From positions 1 to 64,000 of the forward strand of contig CAWUHX010000004.1 of NCBI GenBank assembly GCA_963922205.1: a DNA stretch of 64,000 nucleotides, given 5' to 3'. The DNA is from Romanomermis culicivorax (lineage: Eukaryota; Nematoda; Enoplea; Mermithida; Mermithidae). The position numbers were made by a program, and so were the translations under genes. Below the pieces are notes generated by a model. It was not told the origin of the DNA. It saw only the letters and a list, made by a program, of their open reading frames with translations, and did no database searches. Positions 51,606-62,603 of the stretch are shown here, piece after piece. Positions within the stretch are counted from its first letter, which is position 1; each line of letters opens with the position of its first letter.

Positions 51606-54600
51606 ATGGATATCGAATCATATTCAAATTTTATCTTCGCCGAATTTCTAAAGAAGACGAAAAATAGCGCATTGTTCATCGAATCCGATCTATTCAATTA
51701 TATTCAATTTCTCGGCGGTATTCCGCGATTAATGAACGATGGTTCTGTCAAGTTCGTTATGGAATTAGTGGCTGACCAGGTTTGTGGCGAAAATTTTCGT
51801 AGTCTAAATTGCACCAGACATGCAAGACAAAAAATTTTCAGGGGGGTCATCGGACTTCTCATCAGGGGGGTCTTGGGTTAGCAAAAACAAAAAAGCTCCA
51901 CAAGGCTTTTTTGCATAGAAAATATGCATACAAATCATGGCAAAACTGTATTGGAAAAAGTTCAGGGCTGATGTTTGCCGACGTTTTTTGGGTCAGGAGG
52001 TGCCCAGGGTCTCAGATAGGAGGGGTTACCCCCTTACCTTCTATGTGCATGTATGGATTGCGCATTGTATACATTAATATCAGGATTTTTTTGCACAAAG
52101 AAGATAATCATCAGTTTTCATTGAATTGATGATCCTCAAATGTTAATTTTAGCTTATTCTTTTAGATTACGCCCCACACCTGCACCAAAGCCGTATTTTT
52201 AATTAAATATAAGCTGACCCCTCGAATTAAAGATCAAATTAAGCAAATAATCCAAAACAGCGAAAGTCGTTTGAACTATTGTTGCGTTATTATCACCACA
52301 CCTTCAGTGTCGGACGAGAATTTTTCAATCTTTTCGAAAATGGAGTCGGATTTGCTCGAATGGATGGGTAACAAAGTAAAATTCTCGAATTTCAATACAT
52401 GGTCCATGACAGAAACGCACCATACGGGTAACAAGGCCCCAAGGTCTTGGGGGGCGGGCGACTTTTTTACGCCGGGGTCAGTAATTACCAAAAAAAAAAT
52501 TTTGGGGGGTCTCAAGGAAAAAAATCGATTTTTTTACGAAAAAAGCCCGAAAAATAGTTCAAAAAATATTAATTTTTGTCTAAAAAGACCGAAGAAATGT
52601 GTTCATGGCGCGAAGCGCCCAAAAAATTCATATTTCTGACCATTTTTTGTTCAAAAATCGTCATTTTTTATCAAAAAATTGTCATTTTTTAGTATTTTTC
52701 CGACCAAAAGTATGGGGGTCCCTACGGCTACCGTATGGTTAGCCATAGGATTGGAAAATCCTGGGGAAGGGGGTGGTCGCCCAATGGCTAGCCATACGGT
52801 CGACGATTTCTGGGGGGGGGGCTTCCCATAGCACTTCCCCCAATTACATGTATGAAACGCATTGCAAGAATTTCCCAGGGTGCAGGGTCCTCTGACTTCT
52901 TATCAAGGGTGCTTTGGGGGTGGGTGAGCAAAAAAACAAAAAAATTCCACAAGCAGAGGTCTCCAAGGTCAAATTTTGAGGTAGGGGTAAAGTTGAAAAT
53001 TTGTTTGGTACTTTACCTAAATGTTCAAAAACACTCATTTTGTGCCAGAATTAGGCAACCAGTGACCAATTTTTACGACTAGGTAGAGGTAATACCCCTC
53101 TCATACCCCTCCCTATGGGGCAGTCAGTCCTCAAGCATGTTTTTCATGTACAAAATATGCATAAAAGTCATCAAAGAAGCTGTCTTGCAAAAAGTTCTGG
53201 AGGTGTTTGACAAATTTTTTCGGGTCAGTGGGCGTGTCCAGGGTCTCAGGTAGGAGGGTTCACTCCCCACACTCCTATTTGCATGAACATGGCTGATGTC
53301 AAACGTAAAAATTCTTTTTTCTAGGATTTCACTGCGGAAGTATTAAGTATGCCTTTATTCTTGGCTTCTTTATCAACGGATTTGTTCATTTGTCCGACTT
53401 ACGGTTCATTGTATCCAAATCTAGATAATGTACGCAAAGTTCGAAAAACTCGTTTAATTATTCTAATGTGCAGCAATTTTTAAAATTTAAATTTTTTTCT
53501 TTCAGTCCTTTTTCCATAGCGACTTTGATCATTTACCACCCGATTGTCGAGAAAATTTGGAAAGTTTAGTCGCAAATTTGCATAATTTTCTAAAATCTAC
53601 CAATTTAAGTCAAGAAATTTATTGCGTCGGTCCTACGAGTTCGATTTTGGGTCAAAAATTGGCAAATCTCGGACATAAAAGGCAGGTTTGTATAGCAATT
53701 CTTAGAGCTAATATTTATACGCTTCTCTTCTGCTAAAAGTACAATAACCTTCACTTTCCAGGCGGCTACTAACGATACATGTTCGTTGATTTTGGTCGAT
53801 CGAAATACCGACTTGATATCACCCGTTATTGGCCGAAAATTTTCGGCATTCGATCATATTTTAGCGTCTAATGATACTTTAAGTGGTCATTTTAATGAAA
53901 AATGCGTCAAGTAAGTTGATTTTGAAGATTTGTAAGGAGTAAGAACTGAAGCAGACATGCACGGCAAGAATTTTCCAACGGTTAGGGTCCTCGGACTTTT
54001 TATCGAGCGGAGTTGGGGGGGGTTGAGCAAAAAAAGTTCCACAAGCATGTTTTGCATACAAAATATGCATTAGAATCATCAAAACAACTGTCTTGGAAAA
54101 TTTTCAGGAGGGTTTTGACGTTTTTTTGGGGTCAGGGACGGGTGTCCAGGGTCTCAAGTGGGAGGGTTTACCCCCTACCCCTTATGTGCATGTATGGTAA
54201 GAAATAGACATGAAACGAATCCAAGATTTTCAATCATCCGGATCCAGATCCCGGTTATCAACTTGCCTCCATCAGGTTCCAGATTCTGCCGAATTGTTTA
54301 GGGTAGGGTAGATCCATACCCTGTGGGCATGTATGTAAATCACTCAAATAAATGTTCATTATATTACCTGATAATGTTACCCTAGTGCCAATATCCACTT
54401 AATAAGTATCAGCTATGTTCGAACTACATTTGGAATTATACGAATCCAGGTAATGGAAATTGCTTATTCCGGATCCGTGTTACCCGGAACTTTTCAGGAT
54501 TCGGGTACCCGTTTCATATCATGAACAAATTATTTCATTTTTTAATTTTCTCAACTTTTCTTTGATTTAATGCTTAGATTAGATCAAGCTATGGATTTTC

Positions 54601-57600
54601 CGCCTTTCACGTTATTCGATCGCATCGATAATCAAGAAGTTTGTGATTTTATTCAACAACTTATCGAAAAGTCGCCAGAGGTACAAGAAGACAACATTTA
54701 ATCGATCTGATTAGACTATCTCATAGGGAGGGGTATGAAGGGGTTATTACCCCTACCTGAAGTCCTAAGAATTGATCACTGGTTGCCTAATTTTGGGACA
54801 AAATGACGTGTTTAATGGAGATTTAGTTACACGTTCCTGTAAATTTTCAACTACCCCTACCTGAAAGGTCTAACCTTGGGGACCTCTGGATCATACATGT
54901 AACGGAGCTCCGAGGTCTGGGGGGTTGGAGCACTTTTTTGGGGCCGGGGGTCAGTAATTCCCAAAATTTTGGGGGGAGGGGCCCCTGAAGGGAGAAAAAT
55001 TCGATTTTTTCCATGAAAAATGTCCGAAAAACGGTTTAAAAAGTAGTTATTTTTGTCTAAAAAATGATAAAATATGTACTTATGGTGCGAAGCGCCGAGA
55101 AAATTGACGTTTTTGACCATTTTTTGTTCAAAAATTGACATTTTTCATGGAAAAAATGACATTTTTCAGTATTTTTCCGACTAGAACTATGGGGGTCCCT
55201 ACGGCTACCATATGGCTAGCCATAGGATTGGAAAATCCTGGGAGGGGGTCGACCAATGGCTAGCCGTATGGTCGACGATTTCTGGGGGGGGGGGGGTTCC
55301 CATAGCACTTCCCCCCAAATTACATGTATGCTCTGGATCCGATTTTTACCATTTAAAATATTCTATTGAAATTTCTTCACATCTAGGATTGTTTAATCAT
55401 CGGTAAAGAGAAAATTCTCCGAATTCTTCAACATCAGTCCAAAAAAGAATTTCCATCGTCGAATTTTTCGGAACTCTTAGCAGATTATTGGTAGTATTTC
55501 ATTATTTCTATCTTATTTTTTCATATACGTATAATATTATTTGATTTATCACAATAAGGGAATCGTCGATTAAATTTTCGGACGATTTTTCGCCAATTTT
55601 TCCTCATTTACTCGCTTTGACTAAAAACGACGACAATTTCAATGGCGATACGGTCTTATCGACATTACAGTGTTTAGAAATGATGGCTTCTTTATCGTGG
55701 GATGGAGGTTGTTTGACCGATTTTGTACAGTATTCGGCGGAAAATAAGTAAATGTATAATCCTATATCTTTTCTTTTCTTTCCTTTTTTCTTTTCTTTTC
55801 TTTTCTTTCCTTTTTTCCTTTCTTTTCTTTTCTTTTCTTTTCTTTTCTTTTCTTTTCTTTTCTTTTCTTTTCTTTTCTTTTCTTTTCTTTTCTTTTCTTT
55901 TCTTTTCTTTTCTTTTCTTTTCTTTTCTTTTCTTTTCTTTTCTTTTCTTTTCTTTTCTTTTCTTTTCTTTTCTTTTCTTTTCTTTTCTTTTCTTTTCTTT
56001 TCCTTTCTTTTCTTTTCTTTTCTTTTCTTTTTTTTCTTTTCTTTTCTTTTTTTTCTTTTCTTTTCTTTTCTTTTCTTTTCTTTTCTTTTCTTTTCTTTTC
56101 TTTTCTTTTCTTTTCTTTTCTTTTCTTTTCTTTTCTTTTCTTTTCTTTTCTTTTCTTTTCTTTTCTTTTCTTTTCTTTTCTTTTCTTTTCTTTTCTTTTC
56201 TTTTTTTTCTTTTCTTTTCTTTTCTTTTCTTTTCTTTTCTTTTCTTTTCTTTTCTTTTATTTCTTTTCTTTTGTTTTCCTTTCTTCTCTTCTCTTATCAG
56301 TTTTCTTTTTCTTTCCTCTGGTTTCGTTTTCTGTTTTCTTTCTTATGTTTTGGGTTTTATTTTTTCTCTTTTCTTTAATTCTGTTCTCTTTTTTAATCTA
56401 TTCTGTTTTCTTTTTTGCTTTATTCTGTTTTCTTTTTCTGTCTCCTTCTTTCTGTTTTATGGGTTTTTCTGTCTCCCTCTTTCTGTTTTATGTTTTCCTT
56501 TTTATGTTTTCTGTTTTATATTATCTTTTTTTTTTGTTTTCTTTTCTTCTTCCAGATTTTGGTATCTTTTTTCTGGTAATTTCAGTTTCCTTTTCTCCTC
56601 TTCTTTTTCTTTCTTCAATTTTGTTGAATATTTAGTACACGAATTTTTTTAAAATTTCTAGATTCGCTTTGTACGACGACGTGCAGTATTTAACCGCACT
56701 TTACACGATGGCTGGTCAAAAATCTCTAAAATGGAACTATGATGACTGTAAAGTGCGTTGACGTCTTTGATGCCAATATTTTTTATTATAAAAGCACTAC
56801 ATTTCATACATGCACATAGGGGGTAGGAGGGGTAAACCCCGTTACCTGAAACCCTGGCCACCCCTCCTGGCTCGAAAAATGGTCAAACACCCTGAAATTT
56901 TTTCAAGGCATCTTTTTTGATGATTTTTGTGCATATTTTGTATGAAAAACAAGCTTTCACAACTTTTTTCTTGTTTTTTTGCTCGCCTACCCCCTCCCTA
57001 CCCCCCTGGACAAAAAGTCCAAGGACTCTCCCTCCTGAAAAATTCTTGTCGTGCATGTCTATGACATTCCATTCTATTTTCAGACGTATCTCATTGGTAA
57101 ATACGCCAAAGAGCAAGCAAAACATGGTAAGTTCCAAGTTTCGTGCGTATTTTCGTGTCAAAATTTGATATTTTTTGCTCCACGCAGCTCCAATGTCATC
57201 GTCTGGAGCCATTTTGGTTGTCGAAAATTTGTTCAACAAACTGAAAAATGTCGCTAAATTGAGGCACGTTCTGGGAACTCAACAGTAAGTCATAAAAATT
57301 TTAAAGCTTTAAAATTTCAAATTTTTGCAAAACTATAAATCGTACTTTTGCTGGACGAAAATGGGATTTTTTGTAAGTTTAGTCGTGAAACACAATCCGA
57401 TATTCTCTTTTGTCATATTTCGTTTTGATTACTTTAAACTATGGTTTCCCATTTCAGTTATCGCACACCTTACATTGAAAATCTCGTTGAGCGAATTTTC
57501 GATCCGACGAAGCCATCTTTGGACGAACTGTCGTGTAAAACATCATCTTTCAGCTTATCGAGTTTAAAGTAAGTTGAAGCAAATGTGATGTTTCTATCCT

Positions 57601-57905
57601 TTATTTCAAATTCTTATGTTTAGTTCCTTCCTAAATTTGGCAGCCAAGGCGCCGAAACCCTGCGATTCAAAACTTTGCGTTTTTTTCATCGTCGGCGGCA
57701 TAACCGGCTACGAAATTTCGCGTTTTAGGCAAAAGTTGAAGCAATTGCACATTAAACGTAGCGAAAAAGTAAGATTTTTTTGGATGAAATGTTTCTCTTA
57801 AAGATTTTGGATATGTGTTTTTAGCAAATCTTGATCGGATCCAATAGTTTTATCACAACCGCAGAGATTTTACGCGAAATGTTGGTAACTAATGACGTTT
57901 GTTGA
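51606..57905 (+). CDS. SCFD2: Sec1 family domain-containing protein 2 (SCFD2)
   Basis: Fourteen GT-AG exons give 593 codons: 51606-51779, 52166-52375, 53325-53429, 53506-53685, 53762-53910, 54578-54680, 55387-55490, 55559-55747, 56662-56752, 57084-57126, 57188-57284, 57458-57568, 57624-57768, 57825-57905. All phases join without a stop. SCFD2 belongs to the Sec1/Munc18 (SM) group, which acts with SNAREs in vesicle fusion; its own role is poorly defined. The match is clear at EWMGNK-DFTAEVLSMPLFLASL (across the exon 2/3 junction), CCVIITTPSVS, LILVDRNTDLISPVIG (SM domain 1 core) and the C-terminal FFIVGGITGYEISRFR. The ATG at 51606 matches the start of the family's N-terminus. The protein is somewhat shorter than the vertebrate protein. 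Introns 1, 2, 5, 6 and 9 contain MITEs and intron 8 a pentanucleotide array. Confidence 0.93.
51815..52055 (+). mobile_element. Family C MITE in SCFD2 intron 1
   Basis: CAGACATGCAAGAC...TATGTGCATGTATG, with flanks AATTGCAC and GATTGCGC (6 of 8 match). Confidence 0.7.
52421..52854 (+). mobile_element. Family B MITE, TSD AAACGCAC/AAACGCAT
   Basis: It starts CATACGGGTAAC and ends CAATTACATGTATG. Flanks match 7 of 8. It is nested in a family C element and contains the GGCGCGAAGCGCC hairpin. Confidence 0.8.
52954..53127 (+). mobile_element. Family D hAT MITE, TSD TCCACAAG/TCCTCAAG
   Basis: 174 bp, starts CAGAGGTCTCCAAGGTC. It shares AGGTAGGGGTAAA and AATACCCCTC with the 1-kb hAT element at 18120-19132. 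It is nested in a family C element. Confidence 0.75.
53952..54196 (+). mobile_element. Family C MITE in SCFD2 intron 5
   Basis: CAGACATGCACGGCAAGAAT...TATGTGCATGTATG. The target duplication is not clear. Confidence 0.7.
54712..54888 (-). mobile_element. Family D hAT MITE in SCFD2 intron 6
   Basis: Inverted copy ending CTTGGGGACCTCTG. The left flank is GATCTGAT. The right flank GATCCGAT is split by the family B insertion at 54892, so B arrived later. Confidence 0.7.
54892..55330 (+). mobile_element. Family B MITE in SCFD2 intron 6, TSD CTCTGGAT
   Basis: CATACATGTAACGGAGC...AATTACATGTATG with identical CTCTGGAT at 54884-54891 and 55331-55338. It is 439 bp long, the best-preserved B copy here. 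Confidence 0.9.
55767..56290 (+). repeat. (CTTTT)n satellite array in SCFD2 intron 8
   Basis: About 500 bp of nearly pure TTTTC pentamers, then degenerate T/C-rich DNA to about 56620. The long Phe/Leu/Ser frame across it is an artefact of the repeat. Confidence 0.95.
56805..57064 (-). mobile_element. Family C MITE, inverted, in SCFD2 intron 9
   Basis: It starts CATACATGCACATAGGGG and ends AATTCTTGTCGTGCATGTCT, the reverse of the other C copies. Flanking CTACATTT and GACATTCC are similar. Confidence 0.7.
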
Positions 57906-58401
57906 TTTTATGTACTCATATAAAATTATTTATTACATTTCTCCACGGAAAGCTGGGTTTTTTGGTTTGTGTCTCAGTTACGTATCTGAGTGAGACTGTT
58001 CGACGGTTGCCGAATGGGATACGGTTAGTGATTGTACCCGGTCCCCATCCCTGAAAGAAATACCAGGGATTCCCCGATTTTCATCCCCGTCCCCGATCTA
58101 AAAAAGTGATTGGGGAATTTTCGTGCGGTTTTTTATATGTCTCAGCACTATAGGGATGCAACGGGTACCCGGACCCGTTATCCGTTATTACCCGGTATTT
58201 TTCGCTACCCGGATATAATTCTGAGGAAATTATAACAGGTATCGGATAATGCAATTTTTATCAACCAACAACTGATGATAATATACTCATGATTCAAGCT
58301 TTCTTGTTTCTAAAAATAATTAAAATAACTTCATCAAAAATTTATCCAACGTTGAACTTGTATTTACAACTTCGACAAAATCAAATTATACTTTAAAAAT
58401 A

Positions 58402-59167
58402 CAGTCGAACATGGTTAATGAACACCCCGAGCGGACCAAAATAAAAGTGTTCACTATCCGTAAGTGTTCATTATCAGAACTCCGTCAAATTCAACATAAA
58501 TTTTACTTCAACATGAATCACTTATCATCATTTGAAAAATGACGTTATTTTAGACTGTTTCAACGAAGCAATATGACTTGTATCCATAAAATCATCAATA
58601 GAATTTACAGAGGCAAGTATTTCATCAGAGGATTCCTTTGAAAACAAAAAATTTCTGACAACGGATATAGCTCGTTTGGCTTCTTCAAACCTAGGTATTT
58701 TTTGAACAGCCCCTTGATCATCACGGTCACCATAGATTTTAGTGGTTTCAATTTCTGGTTCGTCCGGTTTTCTCACTAAATCAACAATTGATTGTTCATC
58801 CATATTGCCAGAAGTAACAACATCATCATCGATGTGCAAAAACTCCGAAAGACTGAACTTTGTATCGTGATGGGACGCTAATGTTTCGCACAATTTTTCA
58901 AATGCTTCTCGAATAAGAACATGGAACTTCTCGAATAAGAAAAGCGTGTTCAATATCCATCAAGCGTGTTCATTAAACATAGAATTTAACGTGTATCAAG
59001 ATATGCAGAGATTCTACCAGGCGTGTTCATTATCCGTTAACCGTGTGCTCATTAACCGTATTATCAACATATAAGAAACTATAGGAATTGAGTTGGGACT
59101 GTGCTACAGCGTGTTTATTAAGCGTAAATGCTCAATATCCAGAGTGTTCATTAACCGTGTTCGACTG
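58402..59167. mobile_element. Tigger/pogo-like derivative, TSD TA
   Basis: The inverted ends CAGTCGAACATGGTTAATGA and TCATTAACCGTGTTCGACTG are flanked by TA. The GTGTTCATTA motif is repeated many times internally. It is inserted in the hAT element 58149-59358. Confidence 0.85.
58528..58953 (-). pseudogene. Tigger/pogo transposase C-terminal fragment
   Basis: A 141-codon frame ends SLKQSKITSFFK, matching the C-terminal KQTxIxxFF tail of Tigger-type transposases. It is preceded by an acidic stretch (FLHIDDDVVTSG) and a helical segment. The DNA-binding and DDE domains are absent, so this is a deletion derivative. Confidence 0.6.
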
Positions 59168-59366
59168 TAATAGTTTTTGTGTATGTCATCGATGTGTATG
59201 TTAACATGTGTATATATCATCGAATTTTAGAGATTGGACCCGGACCCGAACCCGATATTTTTTGAATAAACTATCCAGACCCGGACCTGGTATTTGAAAA
59301 ATTACAGACCTGGACCCGGGCCCGTTATCATTAAAAACTTGGACCCGTTGCATCCCTACTCAGCAC

Positions 59367-61529
59367 ATCATGTTGCCTCGGCCTAAAGTAATGTAGCTAT
59401 GCATCAATTTATAAATATGTATAGGTGCAAAAAAAGTCTGAGCAATGGCATCCACATGTATCTTACAATATTATGTGCTGGTGGGTTGCTGAAATAATGT
59501 ATTGAATGTGGTGTATTTAGGCTTGTCCGAGGTCTGTTTAGTTTTTTTGCATTTGGTAAACTATTGTCTACTTTGTATACTATGTATTGATGTTACTAAC
59601 CTTTGGTGCGACTATTCTTCATTCATCCTTAACTGGGGATGAGGTATAGGGAGTCAGACCTTGAATGAAATGAATGGAGTTTTAGTAATGTCATCTGTGA
59701 TGACCTGTTATCACTTGTCATAAGTTAATTACGAATTTTGGAAATCGATTAATGTCAGGATTATGAGGCATTAAGGAGTTGTACCTGAGTTTTTCCTGTG
59801 AATAATCAGACTTTATTAACAGCTCTGATTTATTCAATTCTCGATCAGTTGAGCTGAAACTTGCTCAAAAAGATTCCTTGTTATCAAAATTTCCTACCAT
59901 AAGTTTATTGAGAATTTCCAAAATCTTTTAATGGAGGATTTTTGCGCAAAGATGGCAGTTGATTCAGTCAAAAGTCGCCAATTTTTTCAACTTTAAGGTT
60001 GAAATATTATTTTTTGGCTAATCTGACATTTTTCAATGAAATCACAGAACCAAATTTACGTGCTTCCCAACCACCACCCATGTGATCCGTTGGATAGATA
60101 AGTTTTCAGTTTGTTGTTACTCACTACTGGACTTGAAAACTCGAGATGTAAAGTCCTGACAATTTGATTTGTATATTTTATCAACTTTAGATTAGAGAAT
60201 TAGAGATTTTATTGATTGATTTAATCGTCGAACAATAGATAGAAAAGTTGAAGGAGTGATTCAGGAAGATGAAGATCAATCAGCATATTATGCTAATTGA
60301 TGATTTACTGTGTTCATGTGTCAAACAAATTTTTTAGTGGAGAAATGAGACATTTATCAACCAATGAATGGTACTCTGATAATATAATACATTATTACAC
60401 TTGTGGCATATCACATATACTTGTATTATACATGTCTATAGTATATATCCCTTCCTGTCCTCAAAAGAATGGGGAAAAACTCGTCCTTGCCTTGTCCCCA
60501 AAAAAACTGTCCCCATATGATCACTAGATTTGGTGGAGATTTCAGCCCATGTGTGTCTACCACAACTGCAGCACAAAAGCATGGCCAAATGAAAATAACC
60601 TATCTCAACTAGCAAAAATGGTTTTAATATTCCTAATTTGCATATTATAAAAATGATGTGTGCATTTACTCTAATGCATAAAACTTTTTGCTATTCACTG
60701 TATTGGGATTCTACCTAGGGCTTCGGGCTAATAAGGTAGAATAGCTGATTAGGTCCCTTCATCCTCTTTATTATTAACCCATGTCCCTATTGTGTGGGTC
60801 ACTAGGTTTATCCTCTACAGGTGGCTCACACATACAATGTAGTTGTGGAGGTATCGGTTACGCTGGCTGATTAGCATAATGTATTCGTATATACAATGAC
60901 GGTAAATATGAGATGATAGGAAGGCGAAAAGAGACGAATGAATAGTTGGCCAAAGGCTCAATTTGGGCAAAATTTGCATGCCCAAAAACTATATGCACGT
61001 GCAAACACATCAGTCCCCTTTTAACACTCTAGGATTTTTTCATTTCTGAATTGGGCTTAAATTTTTTATACTAAATCCCTGGAGCCTTAAAACTTTAAAA
61101 AGTTCTATAGTCTTACAATTTTAGGGTTTTACATTTGAGAAATTATTCCTGAAATTTTAATGCTTTTTTCAGGCGACAAAACTTTTTTGCACACTTGAAA
61201 CTCTAAAAGCCATTTGAAAATGCAGCTTTTAGGGTTTCAGGTGCAGGTCTTACTGTTTCATCTAATAAAAACATTTTCTGTTCAAAAAAGTTTTTAATTA
61301 TGTAAAATATTAAACTTTAAAAAAGTTTCAATTTTTCATGTTGTTTAAAACCTAAAATTCAATTTCCACTTCAGCTCCAGCATGCTGGATCTTAGTAGGT
61401 TTTAATTGACAGTTTGTCTTTTTTGTTTTAGCTTAGCTTGTTCTCAACAGGTCAGTATTTCTGATATACCACATTGGCAGCAGCACTTCGAATAACATTT
61501 CAGTGACAACTTTTTTGCCCTTTTCTATA
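59367..61529. other. Intergenic, nothing recognised
   Basis: AT-rich DNA with only short open frames on either strand. No repeat with clear ends was noticed. Confidence 0.4.
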
Positions 61530-61537
61530 CTCTTGTG

Positions 61538-62292
61538 CAGTGTTTTTTTTGTACGAGCCTCTTTGTACATGTACAAAGATCGAAAAAAAATTTTGTATGC
61601 AAGATTGTTTGTTTGTACAGTGTAATAATAGCAGCATGCACAAAGAACTTGAAAATTTACATGAAAATTATTAAAGAATTTGAGCATAAGTGCATGTAGA
61701 AAGTATATAAGAATGAAGTTTATAAGTTTTAAAAATTTATTACCATCAACATGTTTAAATTGCGAAAATTTATGGCATTTCAAGTCAGACAATTCAAAAA
61801 TTCAGAAGCTCGCTCATCATCCAAATCAGATTCTTCCAAATCATTTTGCAAATTCTGGGACGTTTCTTTGCAACAGATTTTTTTTCCGGCAACAACCCTA
61901 TATTATAGCGACCACGTTCACTCATTTCTATCCAAATCTTGTAAGAGTCGGATAGGTCCATTTGATCATAGGGAGGCGAGGTAAGCTTCACGTGCATTAA
62001 AGAATCAAGTACTTTGATGTGCAGTCTGGTGCGAGCTTTGGTTTTGATATGATGAGATTTTTGAATAGATAGGAAGCAACATGTGATTTTTGAATAGATA
62101 GGAAGCAAAATACAGCTAGAAATTGGAACTTAGAAGCAAAAATGAAGACGAGGTATAAAATTTATTCCAGTAAAACAATATTTTTACCTTATCATCGGTA
62201 AAAAAATCTTGAAAAAATCTTTGTTGTACAAAGATCATCGAAAAATCTTTGTACGAGACCAAAAATCTTTGTTCCATACAAAAAAAACACTG
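61538..62292. mobile_element. hAT derivative, TSD CTCTTGTG
   Basis: Identical 8-bp duplications CTCTTGTG (61530-61537 and 62293-62300) and inverted ends CAGTGTTTTTTTTGTAC and TACAAAAAAAACACTG. Subterminal CTTTGTAC/GTACAAAG blocks recur on both sides. No transposase is recognised; the internal open frames are short. Confidence 0.9.
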
Positions 62293-62603
62293 CTCTTGTG
62301 TGTGTGCTATGCAAATGTTCCTGCTGACATGAATTTGTGTTTATGTGTGGGTAATAGTGACTGAGACACTACAGTGGGGTGATGGCTACAGTGAATTGGA
62401 AAACTTTCTTCAAAAATATTTCTTTGGTTTTTTACAGTAAATTTCTTGCAAAATTAGCATATTTGATATGTAAATTTCCTGACAATTTTACATATTTGTG
62501 ATGTTTCAGATTTAGAAGATATATTTAACACTTTGAGCAACATCATTTTAATTCAATAGAAAATATAAAACTTCAATAAAATATTCAGATATAATATTGT
62601 CTC

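Larger units (their letters stand above)
52410..53291 (+). mobile_element. Family C MITE in SCFD2 intron 2, carrying nested B and D copies
   Basis: The body can be followed from CAGAAACGCA, across family B (52421-52854), through TGCAAGAATTTCCC, across family D (52954-53127), then AAGCATGTTTTTCATG...CCAGGGTCTCAGGTAGGAGG to about 53291. Confidence 0.65.
58149..59358. mobile_element. hAT element, TSD CTCAGCAC, split by a Tigger-like element
   Basis: Identical 8-bp duplications CTCAGCAC (58141-58148 and 59359-59366) flank inverted ends TATAGGGATGCAACGGGT and ACCCGTTGCATCCCTA. Both flanks are rich in GGACCCG/ACCCGG blocks. No transposase is seen in the hAT part. Confidence 0.9.

Noticed and set aside
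55767-56290. CRISPR-like or tandem gene array
   Set aside because: The array is a simple pentanucleotide satellite without spacers, in a eukaryotic intron.
55723-56652. A 309-codon Phe/Leu/Ser-rich frame
   Set aside because: It is the translation of the TTTTC pentamer array and overlaps SCFD2 exon 8 in another frame.
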